Shown here in pieces: positions 36,591-45,533 of a DNA stretch of 64,000 nucleotides; the stretch's first letter is position 1, and each line of letters starts with the position of its first letter. Origin of the DNA: an uncultured Pseudomonadales bacterium (GTDB taxonomy: Bacteria; Pseudomonadota; Gammaproteobacteria; Pseudomonadales; Cellvibrionaceae); assembly GCA_947487765.1 (NCBI GenBank), contig CANKXO010000001.1, positions 1,116,001 to 1,180,000 on the forward strand, written 5' to 3'. A model generated the notes under the pieces. It was not told the DNA's origin and made no database searches. It saw only the letters and a list, made by a program, of their open reading frames with translations. The position numbers and the translations under genes are program-made.

Positions 36591-38072
36591 ATGAAACATA
36601 TAGGACACTACATCGATGGTATTAGGCGCAAAGGAAACGGTAAGCGAACAAGCCCTATATTCAACCCGTCGACAGGTGAAGAAATAGGTCAAACATCTTT
36701 AGCCACTGAAGCAGAAGTTGACGCGGCCGTTAAATCTGCGAAAAAAGCTTTATTAAAATGGAGCGAACTACCCTCCGTGGAGCGTGTTCAGATACTCTTT
36801 AATTACCGTGAGTTAATGCACAAAAACCTTGCCGATATCGCAGCGGTACTGTCGGAAGAAAATGGTAAAACATTTGAAGATGCCAAAAACGAATTAATGC
36901 GAGGAATTGAAGTGGTTGAGTATGCCTGTGGCATTCCTCAAATGCTTAAAGGTGAGTTCTCATCGCAAGTCTCTGAAGGTGCAGATGCATGGTCGATACG
37001 TGCACCTGTCGGTGTCTGTGCAGGCATTACTCCCTTTAACTTCCCTGCTCTGGTACCTATGTGGATGTTTCCTCTTGCTATCGCTTGTGGCAATACTTTT
37101 TTATTAAAACCATCAGAAAAAGCCCCTTCATGCGCGATGATATTAGCATCGTTATTAAGCGAAGCCGGAGCACCGGCCGGATTACTCAATGTTCTCAATG
37201 GTGACAAAGTTGCCGCTAATCGATTGTTAACTCACCCCGATGTTTCTGCCATTAGTTTTGTGGGCTCTACCCCAGTAGCCGAATATATTTATCAAACGGG
37301 TGCCGCTAATAATAAACGCGTTCAAGCATTAGGCAGCGCTAAAAATCATATGCTTATTATGCCAGATGCTGATTTAGATATGGCGGTTGATGTCCTCGTC
37401 AATTCAAGTTATGGCTCTTCTGGGCAACGTTGTATGGCGATTTCAGTTGTCGTTATTATTGGGGAAGAGACAGCCGATAAAATTGTTGAACGCTTAGCCA
37501 AAAAAGTTAAAAAACTGAATGTTGGCCCCGGAAGCGACCCAGCAACAGACTTAGGTCCAGTAATAGATAAAGAAGCCAAAGAACGGATTTGCCAATTAAT
37601 CGAACACGGCGTCGAGCAAGGCGCAAATCTTATTGTTGATGGCCGTAATATTGAATTACCAGGTTATGACAATGGTTTTTTTATTGGTGGAACTTTATTC
37701 GACAAAGTAACTGAGGATATGGACATTTATCAACAAGAAATTTTTGGCCCCGTATTATCCGTTATGCGAGTTGCTGATTATTCTGCAGCTTGTCATATTA
37801 TTCAGAGTAATAATTATGGCAATGGTGCTGTTATTTTTACTCGTGATGGTGGCCTTGCTCGTAGTTTTTGTCGTCATATTAGTGTTGGCATGGTCGGCGT
37901 TAACGTGCCAATACCTGTTCCTGGTGCTTATCATAGTTTTGGTGGTTGGCGCCGAAGTTTATTTGGTGATCACCATCTCCATGGCCCAGAAGGTATTCGC
38001 TTTTATACCCGGCAAAAAGAAATCAGCACCCGATGGCCTGGAAATCTAGGTGCTGAATTTTATAGCCAGTAA
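36591..38072 (+). CDS. mmsA: CoA-acylating methylmalonate-semialdehyde dehydrogenase family protein, copy 2
   Basis: 493 residues with the full MmsA pattern: ITPFNFPALVPMWMFPLAIA, FVGSTPVAEYIY, LGSAKNHMLIMPDAD, GSSGQRC with catalytic Cys281, and QEIFGPVLSV. It is closer to classical MmsA than copy 1. CoA-dependent oxidation of a malonate-semialdehyde-type product is expected. GGAG precedes the ATG. It sits 203 bp after the TPR gene and 48 bp before a DapA-family gene. Confidence 0.92.
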   Translation: MKHIGHYIDGIRRKGNGKRTSPIFNPSTGEEIGQTSLATEAEVDAAVKSAKKALLKWSELPSVERVQILFNYRELMHKNLADIAAVLSEENGKTFEDAKNELMRGIEVVEYACGIPQMLKGEFSSQVSEGADAWSIRAPVGVCAGITPFNFPALVPMWMFPLAIACGNTFLLKPSEKAPSCAMILASLLSEAGAPAGLLNVLNGDKVAANRLLTHPDVSAISFVGSTPVAEYIYQTGAANNKRVQALGSAKNHMLIMPDADLDMAVDVLVNSSYGSSGQRCMAISVVVIIGEETADKIVERLAKKVKKLNVGPGSDPATDLGPVIDKEAKERICQLIEHGVEQGANLIVDGRNIELPGYDNGFFIGGTLFDKVTEDMDIYQQEIFGPVLSVMRVADYSAACHIIQSNNYGNGAVIFTRDGGLARSFCRHISVGMVGVNVPIPVPGAYHSFGGWRRSLFGDHHLHGPEGIRFYTRQKEISTRWPGNLGAEFYSQ

Positions 38073-38120
38073 TACATCTAACGATTTAACGTAACTCAAT
38101 AAAAAAAGAGAAGTAAAATT

Positions 38121-39026
38121 ATGATATCAGAAACAGTCGGTAGAAAAGGCGGTTTATACTGCTATTTAATTACCCCCTTCGATGAAAAAGGCGACGTTGA
38201 CCATAGTGTTTTAGAACGTTATGTCGATGCCGTTATCGAAAGCGGTGCAGATGGTGTAACCTGTATTGCAAGTACGACACAAGGGGTTTACCTTACCGAA
38301 AAAGAACGCTTTGCAGTTGTAGAAACTGTCTGTAAATCAGCAAATTCAAGGGTGCCTGTTAACGTTGGAATTGGAGGCTTCTCTACCCGACAAGCTTTGC
38401 ATTATTCCGAACATGCACAAAAATCTGGCGCTTCAACAATGATGCTGGAAATGCAAACCTATATACCGAAGGTTAGCTTTAAAGCCGCGCATCAACACTA
38501 TGTTGATGTTGCAAAAGAATCCAACATTCCTATTCGACTTTATAATATTCCCAGTACCACGCGCTTTGATATGACGCCTGAGCAAATAGCAGAAATGGCT
38601 GACATCGATAAAATTGATTCCATAAAGGATGCAACTGCAATTGCTACAAGAGTACGTGATATTAAAAACCTATGTGGCGACCGATTTAGTCTATACAACG
38701 GTTTACACTGGGTTGCCTTGGATAGCTATAAATACGGTGCTATTGGTTGGGAAGGAGGTTTTCATCCACTGATAGCTAAAGACATGGTTGAGTTACATCG
38801 TACATTACGTGCACAGGATTTTGTGAAGGGCGAAAAACTTTACAAACGCCTTGAACCTTTATTCACATTTTTACAATACTATGGTGTGCCCCAATCCATG
38901 AAAGCAATGTCTCAATGGAGTGATATTAACCTTGGGAAAGTACGCGAACCACTCAGCGGATTAACGGCAATGCAAACAGCAGAACTCAAAAATATTTTGA
39001 CAAATTTAGGTTGTCTATCAACCTAA
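38121..39026 (+). CDS. DapA-family (class I aldolase) lyase, copy 1
   Basis: 301 residues, TIM-barrel aldolase of the dihydrodipicolinate synthase / N-acetylneuraminate lyase superfamily. The Schiff-base lysine is in DSIKDAT (Lys169), with catalytic Tyr141 in RLYNIP and the hydroxyl pair in ASTTQG. The family handles pyruvate or related keto acids. Lack of lysine-synthesis neighbours and the catabolic context argue against true DapA; an aldolase that splits a keto acid to feed the dehydrogenases is likely. It has a paralogue at 40869-41768. Confidence 0.88.
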   Translation: MISETVGRKGGLYCYLITPFDEKGDVDHSVLERYVDAVIESGADGVTCIASTTQGVYLTEKERFAVVETVCKSANSRVPVNVGIGGFSTRQALHYSEHAQKSGASTMMLEMQTYIPKVSFKAAHQHYVDVAKESNIPIRLYNIPSTTRFDMTPEQIAEMADIDKIDSIKDATAIATRVRDIKNLCGDRFSLYNGLHWVALDSYKYGAIGWEGGFHPLIAKDMVELHRTLRAQDFVKGEKLYKRLEPLFTFLQYYGVPQSMKAMSQWSDINLGKVREPLSGLTAMQTAELKNILTNLGCLST

Positions 39027-39058
39027 GTAACCGCCCCTCTAAAGTATACCTTTAGTTT

Positions 39059-39102
39059 CTTCCCAACTTATATGGTTATAAAACACAGTATAGGTTGGGA
39101 AG
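39059..39102. terminator. bidirectional terminator-like stem-loop
   Basis: CTTCCCAAC (39059-39067) pairs perfectly with GTTGGGAAG (39094-39102), and further A-T and G-T pairs extend the stem inwards. It lies between the convergent ends of the plus-strand aldolase gene and the minus-strand MocR gene and is followed by CTTTTATAAG. A second small inverted repeat (CTAAAG/CTTTAG) stands just before it. Confidence 0.7.
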
Positions 39103-39167
39103 CTTTTATAAGCTTAAACGTAAATAATCGTTTGTAGTAACAGCATTTCTTCAAATACCAAGACCTC

Positions 39168-40649
39168 TTACCAAGGCTCTCTTAAAAGCGCTGATATACG
39201 CGAAATACCTTCGGTAATTTCTTCAGGGTCAAGAGATGAGTAACCTAATATAATTTTTCTGGATGAATTTTCTGTTGGTATAATTTCTACTGAACCTCCA
39301 GAGTTGAACGTATAAATACCAACACCTTTTGACAAGGCAATTTTTTGTAATTTATTCGCAGTGATCACACCTTCTGGCATAGTCCAAGTAACGTGCATCC
39401 CACTGTCCTGACCAGTAATATCAACATCACCAAGCTTATGTTTCATCTCATCCAAAAGTACATCACGTCGCGTTTGATAGTATTTACGAATCAATCGTAG
39501 GTGGCGCTCAAAATGACCTTCTTGAATGAATTTTGCCATAACAGCTTGATCCAACCAGCCATTATGGTTATTCAATAATGTTTTAACAGCTATTGCAGGC
39601 TTAATTAACTGCTTTGGTAGAACCATATAACCCAACCGAAGCCCTGCGGCAACAGATTTAGAAAAAGTCCCCAAATAAATCACATGCCCGTGAGAACTCA
39701 TGCCTGACAAAGCATGCATAGGTGGACTATCGTAACGAAAATCACTATCGTAGTCGTCTTCTATGATGTAGCTGCCTGTGCGCTCAGCCCATTCCAGTAA
39801 TTTTTCACGACGAGAAAGAGATAAAGTGACACCTAATGGGTATTGGTGCGATGGTGTGGTGTAAATTATGTTGCCACTGGTTTCAGGTAATTCATCAACG
39901 ACAAGACCATCTTCATCAACCCTTATCGGAACAAGCTTTGCGTCATAACTTTTAAAAACATAGGCAGCACCTTGGTAACAAGGGTTTTCAACCAGCACCG
40001 GTGAATTTTTTTCAACGAATAATCGAGCAATAATATTCAGCCCTTCTTGAATACCTACTGTTATGACTATTTGATCCGCGGTTGCAGGGATAGCTCGCGT
40101 GTATCGTACATGCTCTGCTATTGCTTCACGTAACGGAATAAAACCTGCCGGCTCACCGTATTGAACAATTTGATTCGTTGAAAAACTAATACAATCCAAC
40201 AACAAATGCTGCCATATTTTATTAGGAAACAATTTTTGATGTGGGCGCCCAACCCAAAAATCGTATTCTGTACGCCGAAGGTTTCTATTAACAATATCTT
40301 GTGCTGGGCTCGAGAATACAACTGGTGCAAAGCGCACTTCTTTTTCTGGACTCTTAATCGCTTTAGTGCTGTCAGCACCAATATCAATACCGACTAAATC
40401 TTTCGGTAAAATATTGCAGACACGCGTTTCAGAGGCTGCGACTGCTTCGATATAGCCTTCTGAAATCAAGCGCTGATAAGCATTCATCACTGTATTTCTA
40501 GAAAGCTTAAGCTCTCTTGCCAGTAAGCGCGAAGACGGTAATTTAGAACCTGGCTCCAAAATACCACTTTCAATATGCGTTAATATTTGAACAACAATTT
40601 GCTCTTGTAGCGACTCTTTTGATTTTTTATTAACAGTGACTAATAGCAT
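39168..40649 (-). CDS. MocR/GntR-family transcriptional regulator with aminotransferase domain
   Basis: About 493 residues from the ATG at 40649; an in-frame TTG nine bases earlier is less likely. The N-terminal winged helix (ESGILEPGSKLPSSRLLARE, SRNTVMNAYQRL) is GntR-type. The large C-terminal part is a type I aminotransferase fold with the PLP lysine in YLGTFSKSV. MocR proteins sense PLP-linked or amino ligands and often control nearby genes. It lies in the middle of the catabolic island and is the best candidate to read the ACTGGTACCA motifs. Confidence 0.92.
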   Translation of the reverse strand: MLLVTVNKKSKESLQEQIVVQILTHIESGILEPGSKLPSSRLLARELKLSRNTVMNAYQRLISEGYIEAVAASETRVCNILPKDLVGIDIGADSTKAIKSPEKEVRFAPVVFSSPAQDIVNRNLRRTEYDFWVGRPHQKLFPNKIWQHLLLDCISFSTNQIVQYGEPAGFIPLREAIAEHVRYTRAIPATADQIVITVGIQEGLNIIARLFVEKNSPVLVENPCYQGAAYVFKSYDAKLVPIRVDEDGLVVDELPETSGNIIYTTPSHQYPLGVTLSLSRREKLLEWAERTGSYIIEDDYDSDFRYDSPPMHALSGMSSHGHVIYLGTFSKSVAAGLRLGYMVLPKQLIKPAIAVKTLLNNHNGWLDQAVMAKFIQEGHFERHLRLIRKYYQTRRDVLLDEMKHKLGDVDITGQDSGMHVTWTMPEGVITANKLQKIALSKGVGIYTFNSGGSVEIIPTENSSRKIILGYSSLDPEEITEGISRISALLREPW

Positions 40650-40688
40650 AGTATTCAACTGTGATATTTAAAATGAAGAAATTTCATT

Positions 40689-40726
40689 GATTAGCACATC
40701 AGCTATCTACCGATAGATAGCTAATC
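40689..40726. promoter_or_regulatory. nested palindrome upstream of MocR gene
   Basis: AGCTATCTA (40701-40709) and TAGATAGCT (40714-40722) form a perfect inverted repeat around CCGA, and GATTAGC (40689-40695) and GCTAATC (40720-40726) form an alternative stem. It lies 40-77 bp before the regulator start, a fitting place for an autoregulatory operator or a leader hairpin. Confidence 0.5.
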
Positions 40727-40868
40727 TAATTACAATGATACCAAGTGTCAACTAATAAAAGCTCATATGTAGGTTAAAGCAGTAGAAGCTTTAGCGATTA
40801 AAAAAATTTTATCCTTTAAAATCAAATAGTTAAACTATATATCATGTAAATATTGGTAGATAATTTAG

Positions 40869-41768
40869 TTAAATCATATCTAATATCTGTAATATTTCCT
40901 TTAAACGACCTTTCATTGCTTCTGGTAATGGTGCCAGTGGTGGCCTAGGAACACCTAACTGCAGTCCAGTCCAGTCACTCATTGCTTTCACCGTTTGGGT
41001 AACACCGAAGGTTTTCATAAAGAAAAATAGTGGTTTTAAACGCTCGAATTGTATATGAACAGCTTTGTCATTGGCATCTTCAATAGCACCTCGGTAGAGT
41101 TCTACACACTCCTTGGCAAATAGAGGATGCATACCCCCTTCCCACCCTACAGCACCGTATGAAATGGCTTCTAATAGCATCCAATGAAACCCACAATAAA
41201 TTTGTACACGGTCACCACAAAGAGCAACAACATCCCGTGTCCTTTTAGGGTCGCCAGTTGCTTCTTTAAAGGAATCGACCATGTCAATATCAGCCATTTT
41301 TAGTACTTGCTCAGGTACAAAGTCGTATCGTGTTGGTTGAGAAATATTATAAACGCGAATCGGTAAACCAATGCGCTCACTGATAATTGAATAATGTTTA
41401 TAAACATCTTCAAAAAGCACAGGGAAATAGGTTGGCATATCGGCAATTAAGCGATCCACCCCTTGATCTTTTGCGTGTTCAGCGAAATAAAGAGCTTGCT
41501 TAGTAGACAATGCGCCTGCACCTGCATTAACGACAACTCGACCATTGACCGTTTTACATACCGTTTCGATGACAGATTTTCGCTCATCTTCTTGTAGATA
41601 TAGGGCTTCCGTTGTACTTGCCATCAAGGTCAAACCATCTAACCCCGATTCGATTAAACCTTCAACATAATCAACTAAAACACCGTGATCAACATTGCCT
41701 TTTTTATCGAACGGCGTCATTACATAACTATAAACACCACCCAATAGCCGATTATTATTTGCAGTCAT
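40869..41768 (-). CDS. DapA-family (class I aldolase) lyase, copy 2
   Basis: About 299 residues from the ATG at 41768 (MTANNNRLLGG), which has GAGAAA at suitable spacing; an in-frame ATG at 41789 is possible. The Schiff-base lysine is in DSFKEAT (Lys168), Tyr140 lies in RVYNIS and the hydroxyl pair in ASTTEA. It is a clear paralogue of the protein at 38121-39026, encoded on the opposite strand across the MocR gene. The two probably act on related keto-acid substrates. ACTGGTACC-like motifs lie upstream. Confidence 0.88.
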   Translation of the reverse strand: MTANNNRLLGGVYSYVMTPFDKKGNVDHGVLVDYVEGLIESGLDGLTLMASTTEALYLQEDERKSVIETVCKTVNGRVVVNAGAGALSTKQALYFAEHAKDQGVDRLIADMPTYFPVLFEDVYKHYSIISERIGLPIRVYNISQPTRYDFVPEQVLKMADIDMVDSFKEATGDPKRTRDVVALCGDRVQIYCGFHWMLLEAISYGAVGWEGGMHPLFAKECVELYRGAIEDANDKAVHIQFERLKPLFFFMKTFGVTQTVKAMSDWTGLQLGVPRPPLAPLPEAMKGRLKEILQILDMI

Positions 41769-41850
41769 TATTATTTCTCGCGATAACATTTACCCAACAA
41801 GTACAGATAGATGATAATTTTTATTTTTATCTGTATCCCAGTTCTATGCC

Positions 41851-41979
41851 TATACTGGTACGATGATTGTCAGTATAAAAAACAACTTATGGTACATTAT
41901 GCTCTAAAACATTAATGGTAAAGGGCCAGTTTAAGAAGATAGGACTGGACCAGTTTGATACCTATAAAAACTGGTACCA
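41851..41979. promoter_or_regulatory. ACTGGTACCA motif cluster before aldolase copy 2
   Basis: The gap 41769-42016 holds ACTGGTAC (41854) within the inverted repeat TATACTG...CAGTATA (41851-41877), GGGCCAGT (41923-41930), the perfect palindrome ACTGGACCAGT (41944-41954) and ACTGGTACCA (41970-41979). The last copy is identical to the one at 30190. The sites lie upstream of the minus-strand aldolase and near the end of the tautomerase gene. Confidence 0.65.
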
Positions 41980-42016
41980 TCCCAGCCTAAGTTTACTCAT
42001 GCACCTCCCGTAAACG

Positions 42017-42235
42017 CTAGCCTTCAGCGATAATTTTCTTCACATCATCTAAACCAATAGCGTTACCACCAACGCCCCAATGACCACTTTTTACTTCGTT
42101 GATAACAACCCAGGTGACATCACGTAATTTTTTACTGGTTGTTTCAGTCACTGCACTGGTTACCCTCTCAATTAATTCACTTGATTCTTGTTGATTTAAC
42201 TCGTTTTCGAAAACTTTAATTTCAATGAATGGCAT
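42017..42235 (-). CDS. 4-oxalocrotonate tautomerase family protein
   Basis: 72 residues from the ATG at 42235, which has the strong ribosome binding site GAGGAGAAG. After removal of the initiator Met the N terminus is Pro (MPFIEIKVFE), the catalytic base of tautomerases. The C-terminal block KLRDVTWVVINEVKSGHWGV is conserved in the family. It isomerises unsaturated keto acids in aromatic meta-cleavage pathways. Its presence supports an aromatic or keto-acid route in this island. Confidence 0.9.
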   Translation of the reverse strand: MPFIEIKVFENELNQQESSELIERVTSAVTETTSKKLRDVTWVVINEVKSGHWGVGGNAIGLDDVKKIIAEG

Positions 42236-42463
42236 TTTCTTCTCCTCTATTTGCCGCAGAATAAAACCTCCAAAGCACAAGCGGCATAATTGTGCATTTG
42301 GAATGCGTTATATTTTTAGATTAACAGCACTCTAAAAAAATTATCCAGCCTTTTTTTAAAAAAATCTACTTAAAAATGGCACCATCAATCTATGGTTTAC
42401 CGGCACTTTCCCTACCTTTAAAAAAAATACATACTGTTTCTATCAATAGTAAAAACTAAAAAT

Positions 42464-43279
42464 ATGTATTCAGAAACTGTCCTCTTTTTTTCAAAAGTAG
42501 CATTGGGAAAAAAATTAAGCTTCCAAAATTCACCTATTGCTTTTCTCATATCAGCAATGATGGCCGGTGTATACATAGGTTTTGGCATTATCTTAATTTT
42601 TAGTGTTGCGGGGCATTTAGAGCCACCTTATCAAAAATTGGTGATGGGGCTGACTTTTGGTATAGCACTGACTCTGATTGTATTTGCCGGAGCAGAGTTA
42701 TTTACGGGGCATACTATGTACATGACCTTTGGTTATTTACAAAAAGTGGCCACCTTTATTGATTTAATTAAAATATGGATAACTGTTTGGCTAGGAAACT
42801 TTGCAGGATCTGTTTTATTAGCCTTAATTTTTATAGCTGCAGGAGGCACCCATTTATTGGGAGATAGTTTGTTATTATTGCAAAAAGTCGTCGCTTTTAA
42901 AATGAATTCACCTGCAATAGAATTATTAGCGAGGGCCACTTTATGTAACTGGTTGGTTTGTTTAGCCCTATGGATGTCGGCAAGAACACACAGTGATAGC
43001 GCAAAATGTATTATTATTTTTTGGTGTTTATTTGCGTTTATTTCCAGTGGTTACGAACATAGTATTGCGAATATGACCTTATTCAGCATTGTCCTTTTAA
43101 CTGAACATGACCACAGTATTTTTATTAACGGAATGTCCCATAACCTTTTTTGGGTAACATTAGGCAATATTATTGGCGGTAGTTTTTTTATTGGTTTTGG
43201 GTATTGGTTTATCAGTAAAGAAAAGTCTGAGACAGCTGTGACGACTGAAAATTTGACCTTAAGCGATGCAGAAAAATAA
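42464..43279 (+). CDS. formate/nitrite transporter family channel (FocA/NirC)
   Basis: 271 residues with six membrane segments and the FNT motifs AGVYIGFGIIL, AGAELFTGHTMY and GYEHSIANM. The family forms pentameric channels for formate, nitrite or small monocarboxylates. In this island it may pass a small acid produced or used by the pathway. It is followed 36 bp later by a glutathione S-transferase gene. The upstream 228 bp contain TGGCACCA at 42376, a weak relative of the operator motif. Confidence 0.88.
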   Translation: MYSETVLFFSKVALGKKLSFQNSPIAFLISAMMAGVYIGFGIILIFSVAGHLEPPYQKLVMGLTFGIALTLIVFAGAELFTGHTMYMTFGYLQKVATFIDLIKIWITVWLGNFAGSVLLALIFIAAGGTHLLGDSLLLLQKVVAFKMNSPAIELLARATLCNWLVCLALWMSARTHSDSAKCIIIFWCLFAFISSGYEHSIANMTLFSIVLLTEHDHSIFINGMSHNLFWVTLGNIIGGSFFIGFGYWFISKEKSETAVTTENLTLSDAEK

Positions 43280-43315
43280 AGCTTTATTTTACAGACAGAG
43301 ATAGCGAGATTTTAA

Positions 43316-43939
43316 ATGAAAGTATATGATTCAAAAGGCTTGCCTAACCCAGATAGAATCCGTATTGCATTAGCAGAAAAAGGAGTCCTTGATCAAGTCG
43401 AATTTATTCAGGTAGACCTGCGTAAAGGCGAGCAGAGAACACCAGAGTTTAAAGCAAAAAATGTTAATGCATCTGTGCCTTTGCTAGAACTTGATGACTG
43501 CACTGCCATTTCTGAATGTACGGCAATTACTGAATATATTGATCATACATTTGACGGTATATGCTTAACAGGCAAAAGCCCCAAAGAACGCGCCATTGTG
43601 CATATGATGCAACGCCGTGGAGAACAAAAAATTGTCGATGCTATCGGTGCTTATTTCCATCATGCGACTATCGGGTTTGGACCTAAAATAGAACTTAACC
43701 AAAACAAAGCTTGGGGAGAAAAGCATAAACAAGTCACCATCGATGGTATGCATTATTTCGATTCAATACTTTCAAATCAACCGTATGTTGCTGGAGAGCA
43801 TTTCTCGATGGCAGATATAACTGTATTTACCGGGCTTAATTTTTCTGAAGAATACCCCAAAGTTTATATCCCTGAAAGCTGCACACATTTGCTGACTTGG
43901 CGTGAAAAAATTGCTAAGCGACCAAGTACCCATTTTTAA
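43316..43939 (+). CDS. glutathione S-transferase family protein
   Basis: 207 residues: thioredoxin-like domain (KVYDSKGLPNPDRIRIAL, SVPLLELDD with the cis-proline, ISECTAITEYID for glutathione binding) and helical domain (FSMADITVFTGL). It differs clearly from the two beta-like enzymes at 24.9 and 31.5 kb. It lies 36 bp after the FNT channel gene on the same strand. Confidence 0.88.
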   Translation: MKVYDSKGLPNPDRIRIALAEKGVLDQVEFIQVDLRKGEQRTPEFKAKNVNASVPLLELDDCTAISECTAITEYIDHTFDGICLTGKSPKERAIVHMMQRRGEQKIVDAIGAYFHHATIGFGPKIELNQNKAWGEKHKQVTIDGMHYFDSILSNQPYVAGEHFSMADITVFTGLNFSEEYPKVYIPESCTHLLTWREKIAKRPSTHF

Positions 43940-43991
43940 TTATTTTTACATGATTAAAACTAATTATAATCTATTAACAAGTTGTAGGTAT

Positions 43992-44744
43992 CTAATTTTT
44001 ATTTTTTCGATGAAACATAGGATTATGACCGAATTCTTTTGTAAAAGAACGGTTTAACGCTTCAGTCGAACCATAGCAATACCGCTTAGCAACAACCTGT
44101 ACTCGATCTCCCCTTTCTATATCCTGACGTGCCAAAATCATTCGCCAACTACGTAGATAGGCAATGGGAGTCACACCGACCACTTGTTTAAATAATTCAT
44201 AAAAACGGCTCATCGATAAACCTGCAATATCTGCAAGATCTTCATTACGCCAATTCGTCTCGGGGTTATCATGCATCGCTACAATTGCACGGCTTAATCG
44301 TTTATCAGCAAGGCCACCTAACACACCTGGGTCAGAAGTCCCTTGCTCCAGCTGCTTTCGGAGCAATCTAACAACTAAAACCTCCCCAAGTCGATTCAAC
44401 ACAGCACCAGAACCACAACGTGAGGCCTTGCTTTCGGTAATCAGCAAATGAACAAGGCTACTGGTATCAATATCAGCATCAATATTGAGGCTCATTTGAG
44501 ATGGCAGTGCCGTAATTAATGGATTACTGTTACCCCCCCACTCTACCTGAGCACAGAATACTGGTTTGCCATCTATAGTATCCCCTTTTATCTCGATAAA
44601 TTGATCTGGTGAGAAGACAACACGGTCTAGTTCATCAGCATTAAGCTGACTAAAGACGATTAGGTGTGCATGAAATGGGTCAGAAGGCTCAACTGTCAAA
44701 GAAAACCGGCCAATAAGGGTAGATAATCGATCAAGTTTAGACAT
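43992..44744 (-). CDS. AraC-family transcriptional regulator
   Basis: 250 residues. The N-terminal half is the cupin-like AraC ligand-binding type (DPFHAHLIVFSQLNADELD), the C-terminal 100 residues carry two helix-turn-helix motifs (LADIAGLSMSRFYELFKQV and VAKRYCYGSTEALNRSFTKEF). It is divergent from the isomerase/GST pair that follows at 44905, with a 160-bp promoter gap between them, so it probably controls those genes. Confidence 0.9.
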   Translation of the reverse strand: MSKLDRLSTLIGRFSLTVEPSDPFHAHLIVFSQLNADELDRVVFSPDQFIEIKGDTIDGKPVFCAQVEWGGNSNPLITALPSQMSLNIDADIDTSSLVHLLITESKASRCGSGAVLNRLGEVLVVRLLRKQLEQGTSDPGVLGGLADKRLSRAIVAMHDNPETNWRNEDLADIAGLSMSRFYELFKQVVGVTPIAYLRSWRMILARQDIERGDRVQVVAKRYCYGSTEALNRSFTKEFGHNPMFHRKNKN

Positions 44745-44904
44745 AACGTATTTAAAGTCTGTTTATTCGGATATAACTGATAATAAATCTATGTATTATT
44801 TTGTCAATCACTACACATATACTGATGCCTATAATATTTGTCTGATAGATATGTGTTAGTTTATTGGATTAAATGCACCATCACTACGTTTAGAGGGCCC
44901 TGTA

Positions 44905-45522
44905 ATGAGCGCAAGTATCGATTATTTTTATTCTCACCTTTCTCCTTATGCCTATCTTGGCCATGCTTTTTTCGAAGAGTTGACCAACAAGCATAATGTT
45001 GCGGTAAATTACAAACCTGTAAATTTAATGGCCGTTTTTGAAAAAACAGGCGGCTTACCTCTTGGTAAGCGTGACCCTGCACGTTTAGCGTACCGGGTTA
45101 TAGAGTTAAAACGCTGGCGCGAAGAACGTAATATCAACCTCAATATTAACCCAAAACATATGCCCACCAACCCAATGATGGTTGATTGTGCGGCTATTTC
45201 CATTGCAGAAACTGGCGGCAATGTAGGACTGTTTTCAGCATTAGCCTTTAAAGCATTTTGGACTGATGATAAGAATATTGGCGATGAAGAAACCGTTGCC
45301 GCTTTAATACAAGATGCTGGATCAAACCCATCGGAAATTCTCGCTTTAGCCAGCCAATCGGCAAAAACTTATGATAAAAATACCCAAGAAGCGATCGCCC
45401 ATGGCGTGGTAGGCTCACCCGGCTATCTACTTAACGGAGAACCATTTTGGGGGCAAGACCGACTTGGAATGTTAGAAGGCGCTCTAATCTCTGGTAGAGC
45501 GGCATACACAACAGACGTTTAG
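44905..45522 (+). CDS. 2-hydroxychromene-2-carboxylate isomerase family protein
   Basis: 205 residues, DsbA-like kappa-class fold. It starts SIDYFYSHLSPYAYLGHAFF, where the serine after FYS is the glutathione-contacting residue of this family, and ends with GVVGSPGYLLNGEPFWGQDRL. NahD, the known member, is a glutathione-dependent isomerase in naphthalene breakdown; many relatives have other substrates. GAGGG precedes the ATG. It is 11 bp from the next glutathione S-transferase gene. No naphthalene dioxygenase is present in the window. Confidence 0.9.
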   Translation: MSASIDYFYSHLSPYAYLGHAFFEELTNKHNVAVNYKPVNLMAVFEKTGGLPLGKRDPARLAYRVIELKRWREERNINLNINPKHMPTNPMMVDCAAISIAETGGNVGLFSALAFKAFWTDDKNIGDEETVAALIQDAGSNPSEILALASQSAKTYDKNTQEAIAHGVVGSPGYLLNGEPFWGQDRLGMLEGALISGRAAYTTDV

Positions 45523-45533
45523 AGAGAAGATAA

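Noticed and set aside
38121-39026. True dihydrodipicolinate synthase for lysine synthesis
   Set aside because: The catalytic context is different (ASTTQG loop), a paralogue lies nearby, and all neighbours are catabolic.
44905-45522. Naphthalene degradation operon (NahD-like isomerase with aldolases)
   Set aside because: No ring-hydroxylating dioxygenase, dihydrodiol dehydrogenase or extradiol dioxygenase is encoded in the window, and the isomerase family has many other roles.
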